DNA of 15,457 bases from JAABSX01 sp964480455 (GTDB lineage Bacteria > Bacteroidota > Bacteroidia > Cytophagales > Microscillaceae), in NCBI GenBank assembly GCA_964480455.1, contig CAYZQI010000115.1, positions 1-15,457 on the forward strand. Direction: 5' to 3'. A program made the position numbers and the translations under genes. Under the pieces are notes generated by a model. The model made no database searches. It had not been told where the DNA came from and worked only from the letters and a program-made list of their open reading frames with translations. This document shows positions 1 to 8,555 of the stretch, piece after piece; the first letter of the stretch is position 1; each line of letters starts with the position of its first letter.

Positions 1-1664
1 TCAAAATGTTTATCTAGGATGGGTTGCAAATTAGGAATCTTTTTTAATGCAGATATAATCAAATCAATATCACTTATTTCTGCTATTTCTCTGTCAGAAA
101 AAAAGCTAAGTAGATGAAATACATAAATGTCAGCATTTATAAGTTTACTGTTAAATAACTTATCAAGTAATTTTTTAAAATCATCAAACTTGCTTTTACG
201 ATTATCATCTTTTTTACCACCAGATTCATCATAAAAGTTTTTTCTCATTAACTCTGAAATATACATATCTAGATTTCTTGTGTTTGCATCTATGAGTCCA
301 CTACTCAATAACTCATCTAAGGTTTTATTGAAGTAATCATAATTAAATTTGTCGTAATATTTAAGTAATGTCAAAGAGTACGTGCTTTTATCTATACTTC
401 TCTCGTCTAAGGATTTTTTTAAATTTGATTTAAAGCCATTAATACTAAAACGATTCTTATCAATCATAGCCATGTAAAAGTATGCATAAGTAAATCCATC
501 ATTGGCTATATCTTGTAATGAATTATAAAGGAGGTCTGAATTAATCTTGCTCTTATACCCTTCATCTAATACTTTCCAGTAAAATGGTATGAACTTTGAA
601 CTTAACATTGTTAGGCAAAGTGAATCCATTTCGCTTTCTGAAAATCCAATTCCTATTGATGCAAGTTCCAAATTTGATTGATTAAATCGTTCTTCATACC
701 TTATTAAATGAGTCCAAGTTCTCAGGAATCTACCTGCATTTTCTTTATATTTGTATTTGTAAGCTGTTTCTAACATTTCCTCAATCTCTTCATCTGTTAA
801 AAAGATAAGCCTAACATTAGCAGTTTCAGAATCTCTTTGGTATTTATATTCAATACCTAGAATCCTATAAAACCATACCTGAGCCAAAATATCACCTTCT
901 GAGGCAAGTTTAACTAAATCCTCATAAGCTTTTTGCCTAGTTTCTATATCACCCATTAAGAGTTTATCAACAATTTCTAGTCTTTTTGCTACATTTTTTG
1001 GCGACAAAGCAAGAGGTTTGATGTAGTATATCTTAAAATTATCAAACTCCACAGTAGCGTTCCTTGCGTAAATACCGATTGCTTTTTTAATTATATTTGA
1101 AGAGCTGAACTTAATGTTGGGGAAATTAATACTCCCTATTAAAGCTTTATCAAAATAAAAATACAATCGCTCATCTACTTTTCTTAAGGTCATGTTTACA
1201 AAACCATTCTTTTTGTCCATAATTTTTGATTCAAAGCCATAACTCTCATACTTTCCTGAAGTTTCTCCTGCATCTACCTTATTTCCATCAGTCCAAAAAT
1301 ATATTGTAGTAGCAGATCTGTTATAGTTGTATAAGCGAGATATGTAGAGTCCACGCTCACTTTCTTTTTTGATTTTAAGATAATTAACATCAACTGTTAT
1401 TTCAAAATCACTTTGATAGTCAAAATTTGCCAATTTTGTATTAGAAAATGTGGTTTCATCACCAGATGAAGAAAGTACAAAAGTACTATTCTTAAATTTC
1501 CCATCTTTGGAACTGAATAAACTCTGTTTGGGATCGTCAAAATTATCTTGTGCGATTAATACTTTTCGATCTTCTGGAATCGCATCATATTTCAGCTCTT
1601 GTGCTTTTAGGTTTAACCCCAAGAAAAGCAAAGTCAGTAGAATTACGGTTTGTTTTGTTTTCAT
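1..1664 (-). CDS. Partial exported protein: concanavalin-like beta domain plus Sel1-like helical region
   Basis: My own translation of the reverse strand from the ATG at 1664 is open for 554 codons to the left edge, so the C-terminus is missing. Residues 1-22 form a signal peptide (MKTK, hydrophobic stretch, ending KAQ), which supports this start. Residues about 38-216 look like a concanavalin/LamG-type jelly roll: it opens IAQDNFDD, has RGLYISR near 104-110, a strand pair at LYFYFDKALIG (167-177), and closes with AIGIYARNATVEFDNFKIYY (195-214), a pattern common in carbohydrate-binding or DUF1080-like beta sandwiches. From about 220 on it is helical; KAYEDLVKLASEGDILAQVW (245-264) resembles a Sel1/TPR repeat, and the rest is Lys/Asn/Tyr-rich. 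Composition is much more AT-rich than the other genes (17 G/C of 60 in the first line). Ligand and role are unknown; it may be an outer-surface or periplasmic binding protein. Confidence 0.8.
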   Translation of the reverse strand, partial: MKTKQTVILLTLLFLGLNLKAQELKYDAIPEDRKVLIAQDNFDDPKQSLFSSKDGKFKNSTFVLSSSGDETTFSNTKLANFDYQSDFEITVDVNYLKIKKESERGLYISRLYNYNRSATTIYFWTDGNKVDAGETSGKYESYGFESKIMDKKNGFVNMTLRKVDERLYFYFDKALIGSINFPNIKFSSSNIIKKAIGIYARNATVEFDNFKIYYIKPLALSPKNVAKRLEIVDKLLMGDIETRQKAYEDLVKLASEGDILAQVWFYRILGIEYKYQRDSETANVRLIFLTDEEIEEMLETAYKYKYKENAGRFLRTWTHLIRYEERFNQSNLELASIGIGFSESEMDSLCLTMLSSKFIPFYWKVLDEGYKSKINSDLLYNSLQDIANDGFTYAYFYMAMIDKNRFSINGFKSNLKKSLDERSIDKSTYSLTLLKYYDKFNYDYFNKTLDELLSSGLIDANTRNLDMYISELMRKNFYDESGGKKDDNRKSKFDDFKKLLDKLFNSKLINADIYVFHLLSFFSDREIAEISDIDLIISALKKIPNLQPILDKHF

Positions 1665-1954
1665 CGTCTTTTAATTAAAATTGATTATTATTTGTGAATC
1701 ATGTAATTATGGACTATAATAGGAAGTGTTATGCCATAAGAAATGTTATCTATCTTCTTCATTTTTTTCATCTTTATTCTTTGACCTAGTTTGATGAAGC
1801 TGATAAATTAAATTTTGGAATTTTTGTAACATAATGGTAAAGAAAATTGAATGAAACATAATAAAATTGAGATTAGATTTGAAACAGGAATGTGGAGATA
1901 ATTTGCTCAGAAGTACAATCACTCTCATAACTGAATGAATGTTTAATCCCATAG

Positions 1955-1985
1955 CAAATATAATTAGGCTGCTTTAGACATACAA
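1955..1985 (-). promoter_or_regulatory. Candidate Bacteroidota promoter (TTG-N20-TATATTTG)
   Basis: On the reverse strand TATATTTG (1962 down to 1955) matches the -7 consensus TAnnTTTG, with TTG at 1985-1983 and a 20-base spacer, within the usual range for this phylum. Transcription would start near 1948, leaving about 280 bases before the ATG at 1664. It may drive the leftmost gene with a long leader or make a small RNA. Such short motifs can occur by chance in AT-rich DNA. Confidence 0.4.
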
Positions 1986-2004
1986 GCAATTCTAGAAAAT
2001 AAAT

Positions 2005-2101
2005 AAAAAATATTTTTTCTGCAGTGCAAAGCTCCAGCTTCGCACGAATCACGTGCAAAACTGGAGCTCTATGCCTCACTACTCACGAAGCCAGAGCTTC
2101 G
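2005..2101 (-). terminator. Composite terminator-like hairpins after the macroglobulin gene
   Basis: Read on the reverse strand, the stop codon (2112-2110) is followed by a 6-bp stem with a 4-base loop (CGAAGC at 2101-2096, GCTTCG at 2091-2086). Next come a 17-bp stem with a 5-base loop (2068-2052 with 2046-2030) and then A6-TA-T6 (2018-2005), a perfect 14-base palindrome that leads into a T-rich tract. In minus-strand RNA the large stem is continuous with two G-U pairs; in plus-strand RNA these become two C-A mismatches. This asymmetry favours a role at the end of the minus-strand macroglobulin transcript. Part of it also reads as a repeat element (see the separate entry). Confidence 0.55.
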
Positions 2102-2106
2102 CAGTA
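2021..2106. repeat. Cluster of related imperfect palindromes
   Basis: Three blocks of about 20 bases share the words GAAGC or AAAGCT, a short centre, and GCTTCGCA: roughly 2025-2044, 2052-2069 (inverted) and 2085-2104. The first is itself an imperfect palindrome (arms TGCAAAGCT and AGCTTCGCA around CC), the third has arms CGAAGC and GCTTCG, and the first pairs with the second to form a 17-bp stem. The GC-rich block stands out from the AT-rich gap. The layout resembles REP-type or other dispersed palindromic elements; whether it recurs in the genome cannot be seen here, and I found no second copy in this window. Confidence 0.5.
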
Positions 2107-2109
2107 CAT

Positions 2110-5100
2110 CTACTTCACCTTCACCCTAATCCCCTCCGAATGGCTTGCAAACTCGGGGGCGTACATACATTGGATAGTCGTGATGCCATTGGAGAAATCT
2201 CCTGCTTGGCTTACACGCAAGGGGTATTCAAATACGTAAGTACCTTTGGGCAAGTAGCCAAAGAAGAAATTAGTGGCTGCATCACGGGTACTTTCATAGT
2301 AGCCTAGGCCGTCTTGGTATTTATAGCTTGAAATCACATTGACAGGCTCAAAACCAGTGGCACGCATATCTTTCATGTGGACATATTCCATCATTCTATC
2401 TACACGCAGTTCTATGCGTACTTTCACCAAATCGCCTACTTTAAGGGGCGTAGCTTCAGAGATTTCTTTCAAAATAGGGCCTCTGTCGGAGTTTTCTTGC
2501 AAGAAAAGCTGTTTTTTGAGCTTTAAGGGCGTTTCGGCAGTAGTGATTTTATCTAGCTGCTCAAAATACTGCCAATAGACTGCGCCCCACGCTACGCCTG
2601 GAGTGTCTTTTTTGATGGTGATATTGCCCATATTGGCAGTGATTTCCTCGCCTTTCCAAGCCGTTTTGAAGTAGCCTGTGCCAGCCTCTACGGGCGTTAC
2701 GTTTGCCTCACTGTTGGGATTGATTTTCTTGTCGCCCACCGTGATTTCTACTTGCTGCTCTACCATGAGCCAGTTTTCGCCACGCAAAAGAAGAGCGTAG
2801 CAAGCCTCTGCCGTAGCTCTAGTTGTTTTCCAGTCTTGGGTTTGCTTTTGCTTCAAGAGCCAAGTCTTGAGGTCATCAACGGCTTTGGCATCTTTGGCTA
2901 CTTCATCAAAAAGCTCTACCATCAAAGCCTGCGTTTCTATGGGGGCTTGGTACCAGTAGTAGCCTCTTTCTTGCTTCCAGTACATACCCATTTCTTCAGA
3001 ATTGAGCGCACGTTCTCTGAGCGATTTGATGATGTCTTGGGCAGTTTTGACATCTGCAAATCGGTGCAAGCCCAGTGCTATCATACCTTGCATGTATTGG
3101 TTAAAGTTGGGCCAATATTTCGCCGCTTGCCCCTTGTAGTAGTCCATTGCCTCTTTGAGGTTTTTGTCTATGGAGATTTCGGGGAAATAGCTGCGGGCAT
3201 ACAAATACTGAATCTGATAGTAGCCAATGTGTTGGTCTGTCAGTTTGATTTTGCCTTGACGCGCCAGTCTTTGTAGTTCTTGGTAGTTTTTCACTATTTC
3301 ACCATCTAAGAACCTAATGCCTTTTTGCATCATTTGGGCTACATCTTGGTTGTTGCTCACCACGGAGATTTTTAGGTTACGCAAATGCCCTAAACCCGTG
3401 ATGATGTGCTGTGTGAGGTAGCGGTCTTCACGCATTCCCTCAAACCATGTCCAAGCACCGCTGCTTACTTGCTTTTGCTTGAGCTTTTTGATTGCCTGAG
3501 CCAGTTCGTTGCCCATTCTGTTTAGGTCAAACAACACCCCTAGCTGACGCTTGCGGTCGCTTTCGTTGTTGGCATTCAAGAGCCAAGGCGTTTCTTCTAA
3601 GATAAGGCTTTTGAGTTCTTGGTTTTTATCAAGGTTAGAAAGCAAAGCATCAGGGCTGATTTCTTTCCAGCTATCAAAAACGGCTTTAATCCTAGGCGTA
3701 GAATTGGCAATGTGCGAAGCCAAGGCATTGGCATAGAAGCGGCTAAACACCTGCTCGGCACATTCATAAGGATATTCCATCAGATAAGGCAATGCCTGCA
3801 CTGCATACCACGCAGGGTTAGAAGTAAACTCTAAGGTGTAGCGGTGGTTTTTGAGTGTAGTAGATTTGGTGCTTGCTGTGAGCTTATCCAATGTAAAACG
3901 CTTGGTCTGATTGCCTCTGATAGGCAAAGGCAAGGTTTCGGTTACGAGCATACGGTTGGTCAGCACGGGCAGGGTCATTTCTTCTCCATCAGAAAAATTA
4001 CCTGCTTTTGCGACTACTCTGTAGGTAAGGGCTTGCATCCCTTCGGGGATTTTTAGCTCCCAACTCACAGCGGTATTTTGCCCTGCGGCTACTTTGAAGC
4101 TTTGGGTGATGTTTTTCAAGCCTAGTTTGCTGTCCACATTTCCGTTGGTGAGTGGGTCAAGCATCGAAAGCTGAATTTGTCCTTCCAAATCTTTGTCGGA
4201 GATATTGCTAATTTTAGAAGAAAAAACCAGTAAGTCATTTTCTCTATAAAAACGAGGAGCGTTTGGCACTACCATCAGGTCTTTTTGCGTAACGAGTTCG
4301 TTGGTCGCCATGCCCGTTTTGAGGTCTTGGGTATGGGCAAAGCCGAGCATTTTCCAGCGTGTGAGCGACTCAGGGATGGTAAATTCTATGCTCAAGTTGC
4401 CTTCGGCATCTGTGCGCAGGTTAGGATAAAAGAAAGCCGTTTCATTGAAATTAGTACGCACTTGCACGTCTTTGGTGTCTAGTGGTTCGGCCTCTTCTAC
4501 TGCTGGAGGTGGTGGGGGAGCTTCAGTTGATGGACTGTCTGCCGTTTTTAGTTCTGTTACTTCGTCCTCAGTAGATTCTAACATCCCAAAAACCTCTTCC
4601 TCTACCTCTTCATTTGCCATAGATTTTTCCATTCTTCTTGCAGCGGTTGGAGTAGCTCCTAACATTTGGCGGCGATAACCATAATAATAAATCCGCTCAA
4701 AGCCAAACCAGTTTAAGTAAGGATAATTGACGCTTGCAGCACTAAGTGATTTGTTCCAGTCTTCTTGGTAGTTGCGGTAGTAATTTCCCCCGAAGCCCTC
4801 TCCAGCAGTCCAGCCAAGGCGTGCGTAGTTGTAGCTCAAAATATTAAAAGCCCAGCTATGGTTTTTGAAAGCATCTAGCGAAGCATCATAAAGCGTGGCG
4901 ACCATTTCGGCGGCTACTTTGTCGCCTTGCCTGCCTTTGATGTTGATTTTCCAGGTTTCTTCTGCACCTGGCAGTAGCTTATCACGATAAGTTTCAAAGC
5001 TGATGGCTAATTCTTTGTTGGTGTAAGGCACACTAATGGTTTGGCTGTGCTTGTAGGTGCGGTTATTTTTGATAAATGTATAATGCACCCCAAAATTGCC

Positions 5101-8100
5101 TCTGTATTCTTCTTTGATGGGCAGTTCTATGGTTTGTGTGGCATTGTTGAGTTTTATCCATTGTTTTTGGACAATCTTATTGTCATGCTCTACTTCAAAG
5201 AGTGCTTGTATCTCTGAAGAACTTCCTACTTTTAGGATAGCTTTTTCGTTGGGTTCGCCTTTGGTTTTGATGCCTTGGAAGAGGCTCATTTGCGGTATGA
5301 CGAGTCCTTTTTGCGTGGGTTCGGCTACGGTGAAGTACTGCACGGCTTTTACTTCTTGTCCATACTTGTCGGTGGCAGTCATCTCGAGTTTGTATTGCCC
5401 TGCTTTCCATTTCTTGATATTGTCAAGAGTGATGGTTTTCTCTTTGCCTGTATCAAAGGATTGCTGATGCACTTCTTGGCTTACTTCCCAGCCATAGATA
5501 TTATTTTCATCTTTGTAGAGGTCATTGGGAAGGTCTTTTCTCCAATCGGCTTCTGAGTAGATAAATTTATCAGGCATTGCCCAAAGTCTTGCACGATAAG
5601 CCGTGGCAGGTGTTTTGAGTTGCTGAATGATGATTTTTCCTTTTGTGGCTTCAAACTCACCGCTGAGGTTGGTAGAATTAAGTTTGATTTCGGCTTTTTC
5701 GGCATTGTTGAGTTCATTGGCTATTCCAGCACTTATCTCGAGGGCTTTGTAGCCCACTGCTACGGAGGTCTGTTTGCTGTGTGTTTCGCCATTGAGGTCA
5801 GTTACATCAGCATAAACCGTATAAGTAAAAATGGGTGAAGACTCAGGCGATACATTCAAATCGGGCAGGGCAGTAAAGTTTACTGTAAACTTACCGCTTT
5901 CGTCGGTTTGGGTTTTGCCATTGGTGATTTCCATAGAGGGCGAAGTAGGATAGTAGCCCCAGCGATAAAACCACCAATAGGGGAAACGCGCCTGACGCAC
6001 CACTCTGTAGCTCACTTCGGCATCTGTAATGTTTGCCCCAGAGTAAGCAATCGCTTTGCCTTCTACTTTGATGCTGTCATTGAGGCGATAGCTGCCTTTT
6101 ACGGTCTCAAAAGTTACTTCAAACTTGGGGCGTTTGTAGTCTTCTACTAAGAAATAAGTACTGCCGAGGCTTTGCCCACGGGTTACTCTAGTGGCACGCA
6201 GCACTTGTCCTACAGAGAGAAAATTATCGTTTGCATCAATATTGTTCAGTCTTTTGAGTTCTTCTAAGGTAATATTGTATCGGCGCGCAATGCTGTAGAG
6301 TGTTTCCCCTCTTTGTACGGTATGTTGTATATCTTCCACACCAGAGCCAAGCACCAGTTCCAAGCGCATTTGCCCGTTCAGCCCTGTATTGGGGAGGGTA
6401 AATTTGCCTTGCGCTGAGCCAAATTCATTGGTAGTGAGGGGCAATTCGGCTACTTTTTGGCTATTCACATCATAGAGATAGACCATTGTATTGAGCGAGG
6501 GCAAGATACGGCTATCTTTTGAAGCCCTTTCAAGCACAATAGATTTAAAATACAAAGTCTGCCCAGGGCGGTAGATGGCACGGTCAGTAAAGAAATAAGC
6601 ACTTGGGCGAGGTGGGCTAGGCTCGCCCCGTCGGTATTGGGAGAAATTTCTGCCTGTCTGGAATACATCATTGCCATTGGTAAATTTGGCATTGATTTCA
6701 TAGCTGTATCTTTCGTTTCTTTCTTGGTAAGGCACAGAGATATAGCCCTCATTATTGCTGACAAAATCACCTAGTTTGCGGTTTTCGTACTTCCGCTTGT
6801 CGTAGTCGTAGTAGCGGGCAAATACTTCTGCTTGCACTTTTTCTAGGGGCTGCCCTGTGCTTCGGTGCATGAGGTAAAATTCTAATGTGCCATTGGCTTG
6901 GTCAGTTCTTTGGAGGTAACTGATGTTGGTTACTTTTGAGAAAGCATAACTTACAGATTTTTCTTTGTAAGCAAACTGGGCATTATCACTAACCATAATG
7001 ATATAATAACCAAAACCCAGTGCAGGTATTTTCTCCTCGAGGGCGTGCTGTTGGTAGTCGCCTTCATCGGGGAGATTGGTTTCCCAAGTTCTACTGGCTT
7101 GTTTGGCATTGTAGAACTTGATGAGTTCTTGCTCATAGTTGCTGTTTTTGCTGCGGTCGTAGTTTTTGCGGATTTGTTCCTCGTCTTTTTCAGTGGCAGC
7201 AATGATTTTCCAATAAATCTTCTTGACATTGCGGTATTTGACCAAGGCAGGGTTAAACAAATTGGCAGCCAAGATTTCTTGAGAGTTAAATTCTAGGCTT
7301 TTAGCCTTTATTTGGCTTTGTAGTGCCTTTGCTTGGCTTGCGCCGATAGATTTCGGAAATTTCTCTATAATGCTTTGGCACAGCTCGAGAGCCTCTTTGC
7401 GTTTCCATTGGTTTTCGCCTGATTGGGCATTGTATTTTTCGCCTTGGGCATTGAGTAATTGGGCAATTTTCACTGTTACTTCTGCCCAGATAGGCGATTG
7501 AGTGCATTGGGCTTGCAAGTTTTGGAGTGCGGTTTGGTAGCGCAGGTCTTTGTCGGTAGCAGTCAATTTATCATACACAAATGAAAGCCTTTTGAGGTCT
7601 ATGTCCACCCAAAGCTCGGCATCACTGTCATTGATTCTGAATTTGAGCAGGTCTTGGAGTGTCTTAAGCGCGTAAAAATCAAAAGAAAGCGAATCTCGTG
7701 TGCTGAGGTCAAGCTGTATAAATTCTTTGGCAGGCTCAAGGTAAGCCAAGTCATTAATGACAAACTGGTAGGCAGGCTGATTGAGTCCGTTTTCATTGTT
7801 GGCAAAAAAGTCAATGGCTTGGTGTGCCACAAAATCATACATCGTGGGGCGGCGTTTGCGTCCGTTTTCATCTCCCCCTACCAGTACCTCCTCAAAATCG
7901 GCAAGCGTAACTTTTTTCAATGCTTCGGCAGCCGTGAGGGCAGCTAGGTGCTGCTCGAGCGTAGCCTCCACGATTTTATCCAAGCTCCAAGTACTGATGT
8001 CGTTGGGGACTACTTCGGTATTGGTGCGGTTATAAAAATTGTAGCGATTGTTTTGGTAATATTGCCAATAAATCTGCCCTAGCATAGATTGTAGCAGGGC

Positions 8101-8454
8101 TTTGGCGGGCTGTGCGGCTTGCTTTGCCTCTGCCTCAAAGCTCTGAATGGCTTTGACTTGGGCTTCTTCTTCCATCATTCCCGTATATTTCACACGGTGT
8201 ACGACTGCCTTCACGAGTTGCCCTTGTCGTTGGTCTTTTTGGGCTTGGGCATAGATTTGATTGACTAGCTCTAGGGCAGATTTGGGGAGTTGTTTTCGCT
8301 CCAGAGAATCTACCTTTTGCCACTGCGAGGTGTAGAAATCATTACTCATATTGTTAGGTTTTTTTTGGGAATAGGCATTGGAAAGGGAGAAAATGCCCAT
8401 CAATACCAATCCTATAGATTTGAGTTGATGGAGCAGCAGTTTTAAAATTTTCAT
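2110..8454 (-). CDS. Alpha-2-macroglobulin family protein with LysM domain and thioester motif
   Basis: A 2114-residue exported protease-trap-like protein of the bacterial alpha-2-macroglobulin family, longer than E. coli YfaS (about 1530). The frame is open to 8508, but I choose the ATG at 8454: it starts a signal peptide (residues 1-30, ending NAYSQ) and lies about 40 bases after a TATATTTG element that the longer version would contain. No lipobox Cys is present, so it should be periplasmic or secreted. In order: helical N-terminus; an MG2-like domain from about 620 (RAIYRPGQTLYFK); LysM at 711-754; a further MG domain (EDYKRPKFEV); an acidic, Pro-rich bait-like linker at about 1272-1325; FNETAFFYPNLRTDAEG at about 1333; thioester motif CAEQ at 1565-1568; the helical toroid with GAWTWFEGMREDRYLTQH near 1665; and a receptor-like C-terminal beta domain. 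In this family the Cys-Gln thioester covalently captures proteases that cut the bait. No pbpC neighbour, the usual E. coli partner, is seen. It appears to be a single-gene transcript. Confidence 0.93.
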   Translation of the reverse strand: MKILKLLLHQLKSIGLVLMGIFSLSNAYSQKKPNNMSNDFYTSQWQKVDSLERKQLPKSALELVNQIYAQAQKDQRQGQLVKAVVHRVKYTGMMEEEAQVKAIQSFEAEAKQAAQPAKALLQSMLGQIYWQYYQNNRYNFYNRTNTEVVPNDISTWSLDKIVEATLEQHLAALTAAEALKKVTLADFEEVLVGGDENGRKRRPTMYDFVAHQAIDFFANNENGLNQPAYQFVINDLAYLEPAKEFIQLDLSTRDSLSFDFYALKTLQDLLKFRINDSDAELWVDIDLKRLSFVYDKLTATDKDLRYQTALQNLQAQCTQSPIWAEVTVKIAQLLNAQGEKYNAQSGENQWKRKEALELCQSIIEKFPKSIGASQAKALQSQIKAKSLEFNSQEILAANLFNPALVKYRNVKKIYWKIIAATEKDEEQIRKNYDRSKNSNYEQELIKFYNAKQASRTWETNLPDEGDYQQHALEEKIPALGFGYYIIMVSDNAQFAYKEKSVSYAFSKVTNISYLQRTDQANGTLEFYLMHRSTGQPLEKVQAEVFARYYDYDKRKYENRKLGDFVSNNEGYISVPYQERNERYSYEINAKFTNGNDVFQTGRNFSQYRRGEPSPPRPSAYFFTDRAIYRPGQTLYFKSIVLERASKDSRILPSLNTMVYLYDVNSQKVAELPLTTNEFGSAQGKFTLPNTGLNGQMRLELVLGSGVEDIQHTVQRGETLYSIARRYNITLEELKRLNNIDANDNFLSVGQVLRATRVTRGQSLGSTYFLVEDYKRPKFEVTFETVKGSYRLNDSIKVEGKAIAYSGANITDAEVSYRVVRQARFPYWWFYRWGYYPTSPSMEITNGKTQTDESGKFTVNFTALPDLNVSPESSPIFTYTVYADVTDLNGETHSKQTSVAVGYKALEISAGIANELNNAEKAEIKLNSTNLSGEFEATKGKIIIQQLKTPATAYRARLWAMPDKFIYSEADWRKDLPNDLYKDENNIYGWEVSQEVHQQSFDTGKEKTITLDNIKKWKAGQYKLEMTATDKYGQEVKAVQYFTVAEPTQKGLVIPQMSLFQGIKTKGEPNEKAILKVGSSSEIQALFEVEHDNKIVQKQWIKLNNATQTIELPIKEEYRGNFGVHYTFIKNNRTYKHSQTISVPYTNKELAISFETYRDKLLPGAEETWKINIKGRQGDKVAAEMVATLYDASLDAFKNHSWAFNILSYNYARLGWTAGEGFGGNYYRNYQEDWNKSLSAASVNYPYLNWFGFERIYYYGYRRQMLGATPTAARRMEKSMANEEVEEEVFGMLESTEDEVTELKTADSPSTEAPPPPPAVEEAEPLDTKDVQVRTNFNETAFFYPNLRTDAEGNLSIEFTIPESLTRWKMLGFAHTQDLKTGMATNELVTQKDLMVVPNAPRFYRENDLLVFSSKISNISDKDLEGQIQLSMLDPLTNGNVDSKLGLKNITQSFKVAAGQNTAVSWELKIPEGMQALTYRVVAKAGNFSDGEEMTLPVLTNRMLVTETLPLPIRGNQTKRFTLDKLTASTKSTTLKNHRYTLEFTSNPAWYAVQALPYLMEYPYECAEQVFSRFYANALASHIANSTPRIKAVFDSWKEISPDALLSNLDKNQELKSLILEETPWLLNANNESDRKRQLGVLFDLNRMGNELAQAIKKLKQKQVSSGAWTWFEGMREDRYLTQHIITGLGHLRNLKISVVSNNQDVAQMMQKGIRFLDGEIVKNYQELQRLARQGKIKLTDQHIGYYQIQYLYARSYFPEISIDKNLKEAMDYYKGQAAKYWPNFNQYMQGMIALGLHRFADVKTAQDIIKSLRERALNSEEMGMYWKQERGYYWYQAPIETQALMVELFDEVAKDAKAVDDLKTWLLKQKQTQDWKTTRATAEACYALLLRGENWLMVEQQVEITVGDKKINPNSEANVTPVEAGTGYFKTAWKGEEITANMGNITIKKDTPGVAWGAVYWQYFEQLDKITTAETPLKLKKQLFLQENSDRGPILKEISEATPLKVGDLVKVRIELRVDRMMEYVHMKDMRATGFEPVNVISSYKYQDGLGYYESTRDAATNFFFGYLPKGTYVFEYPLRVSQAGDFSNGITTIQCMYAPEFASHSEGIRVKVK

Positions 8455-8495
8455 ATTGTTTTGGTTTGATTGCAAATAATAATGAGGTTTTGAAA

Positions 8496-8503
8496 CAAAT
8501 ATA
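8496..8503 (-). promoter_or_regulatory. Promoter -7 element for the macroglobulin gene
   Basis: On the reverse strand the sequence TATATTTG matches the Bacteroidota TAnnTTTG element exactly. Transcription from about 8489 would give a leader of about 35 bases before the ATG at 8454. No convincing -33 TTTG lies at the normal spacing; the nearest, in TTTTGG, is only about 12 bases upstream. Confidence 0.5.
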
Positions 8504-8555
8504 GTCAATTACTACCAAAATGCTTAAACATTACAGGGAAAAAGATTTTTTTGAC

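Larger units (their letters stand above)
1665..2109. other. Non-coding gap between two minus-strand genes
   Basis: This 445-base stretch is AT-rich except for its right end. The two minus-strand frames of 68 codons here (1746-1952 and 1873-2079) overlap each other, have no recognisable protein pattern, and one runs through the hairpin cluster, so I do not call them genes. The supported content is a promoter-like site at 1955-1985 and the palindrome cluster at 2005-2101. No exact TAnnTTTG element lies close to the 1664 start codon, so the leftmost gene may have a leader of nearly 300 bases. Confidence 0.6.

Noticed and set aside
1746..2079. Two overlapping 68-codon minus-strand frames in the left gap
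   Set aside because: They overlap each other in different frames, one includes the hairpin cluster, and neither has protein-like composition or a ribosome-binding context. The ATG at 1952 would fall before the predicted transcription start.
2752..3276. 174-codon plus-strand frame inside the macroglobulin gene
   Set aside because: Antisense to the helical toroid coding region, with no recognisable protein pattern; a shadow frame.
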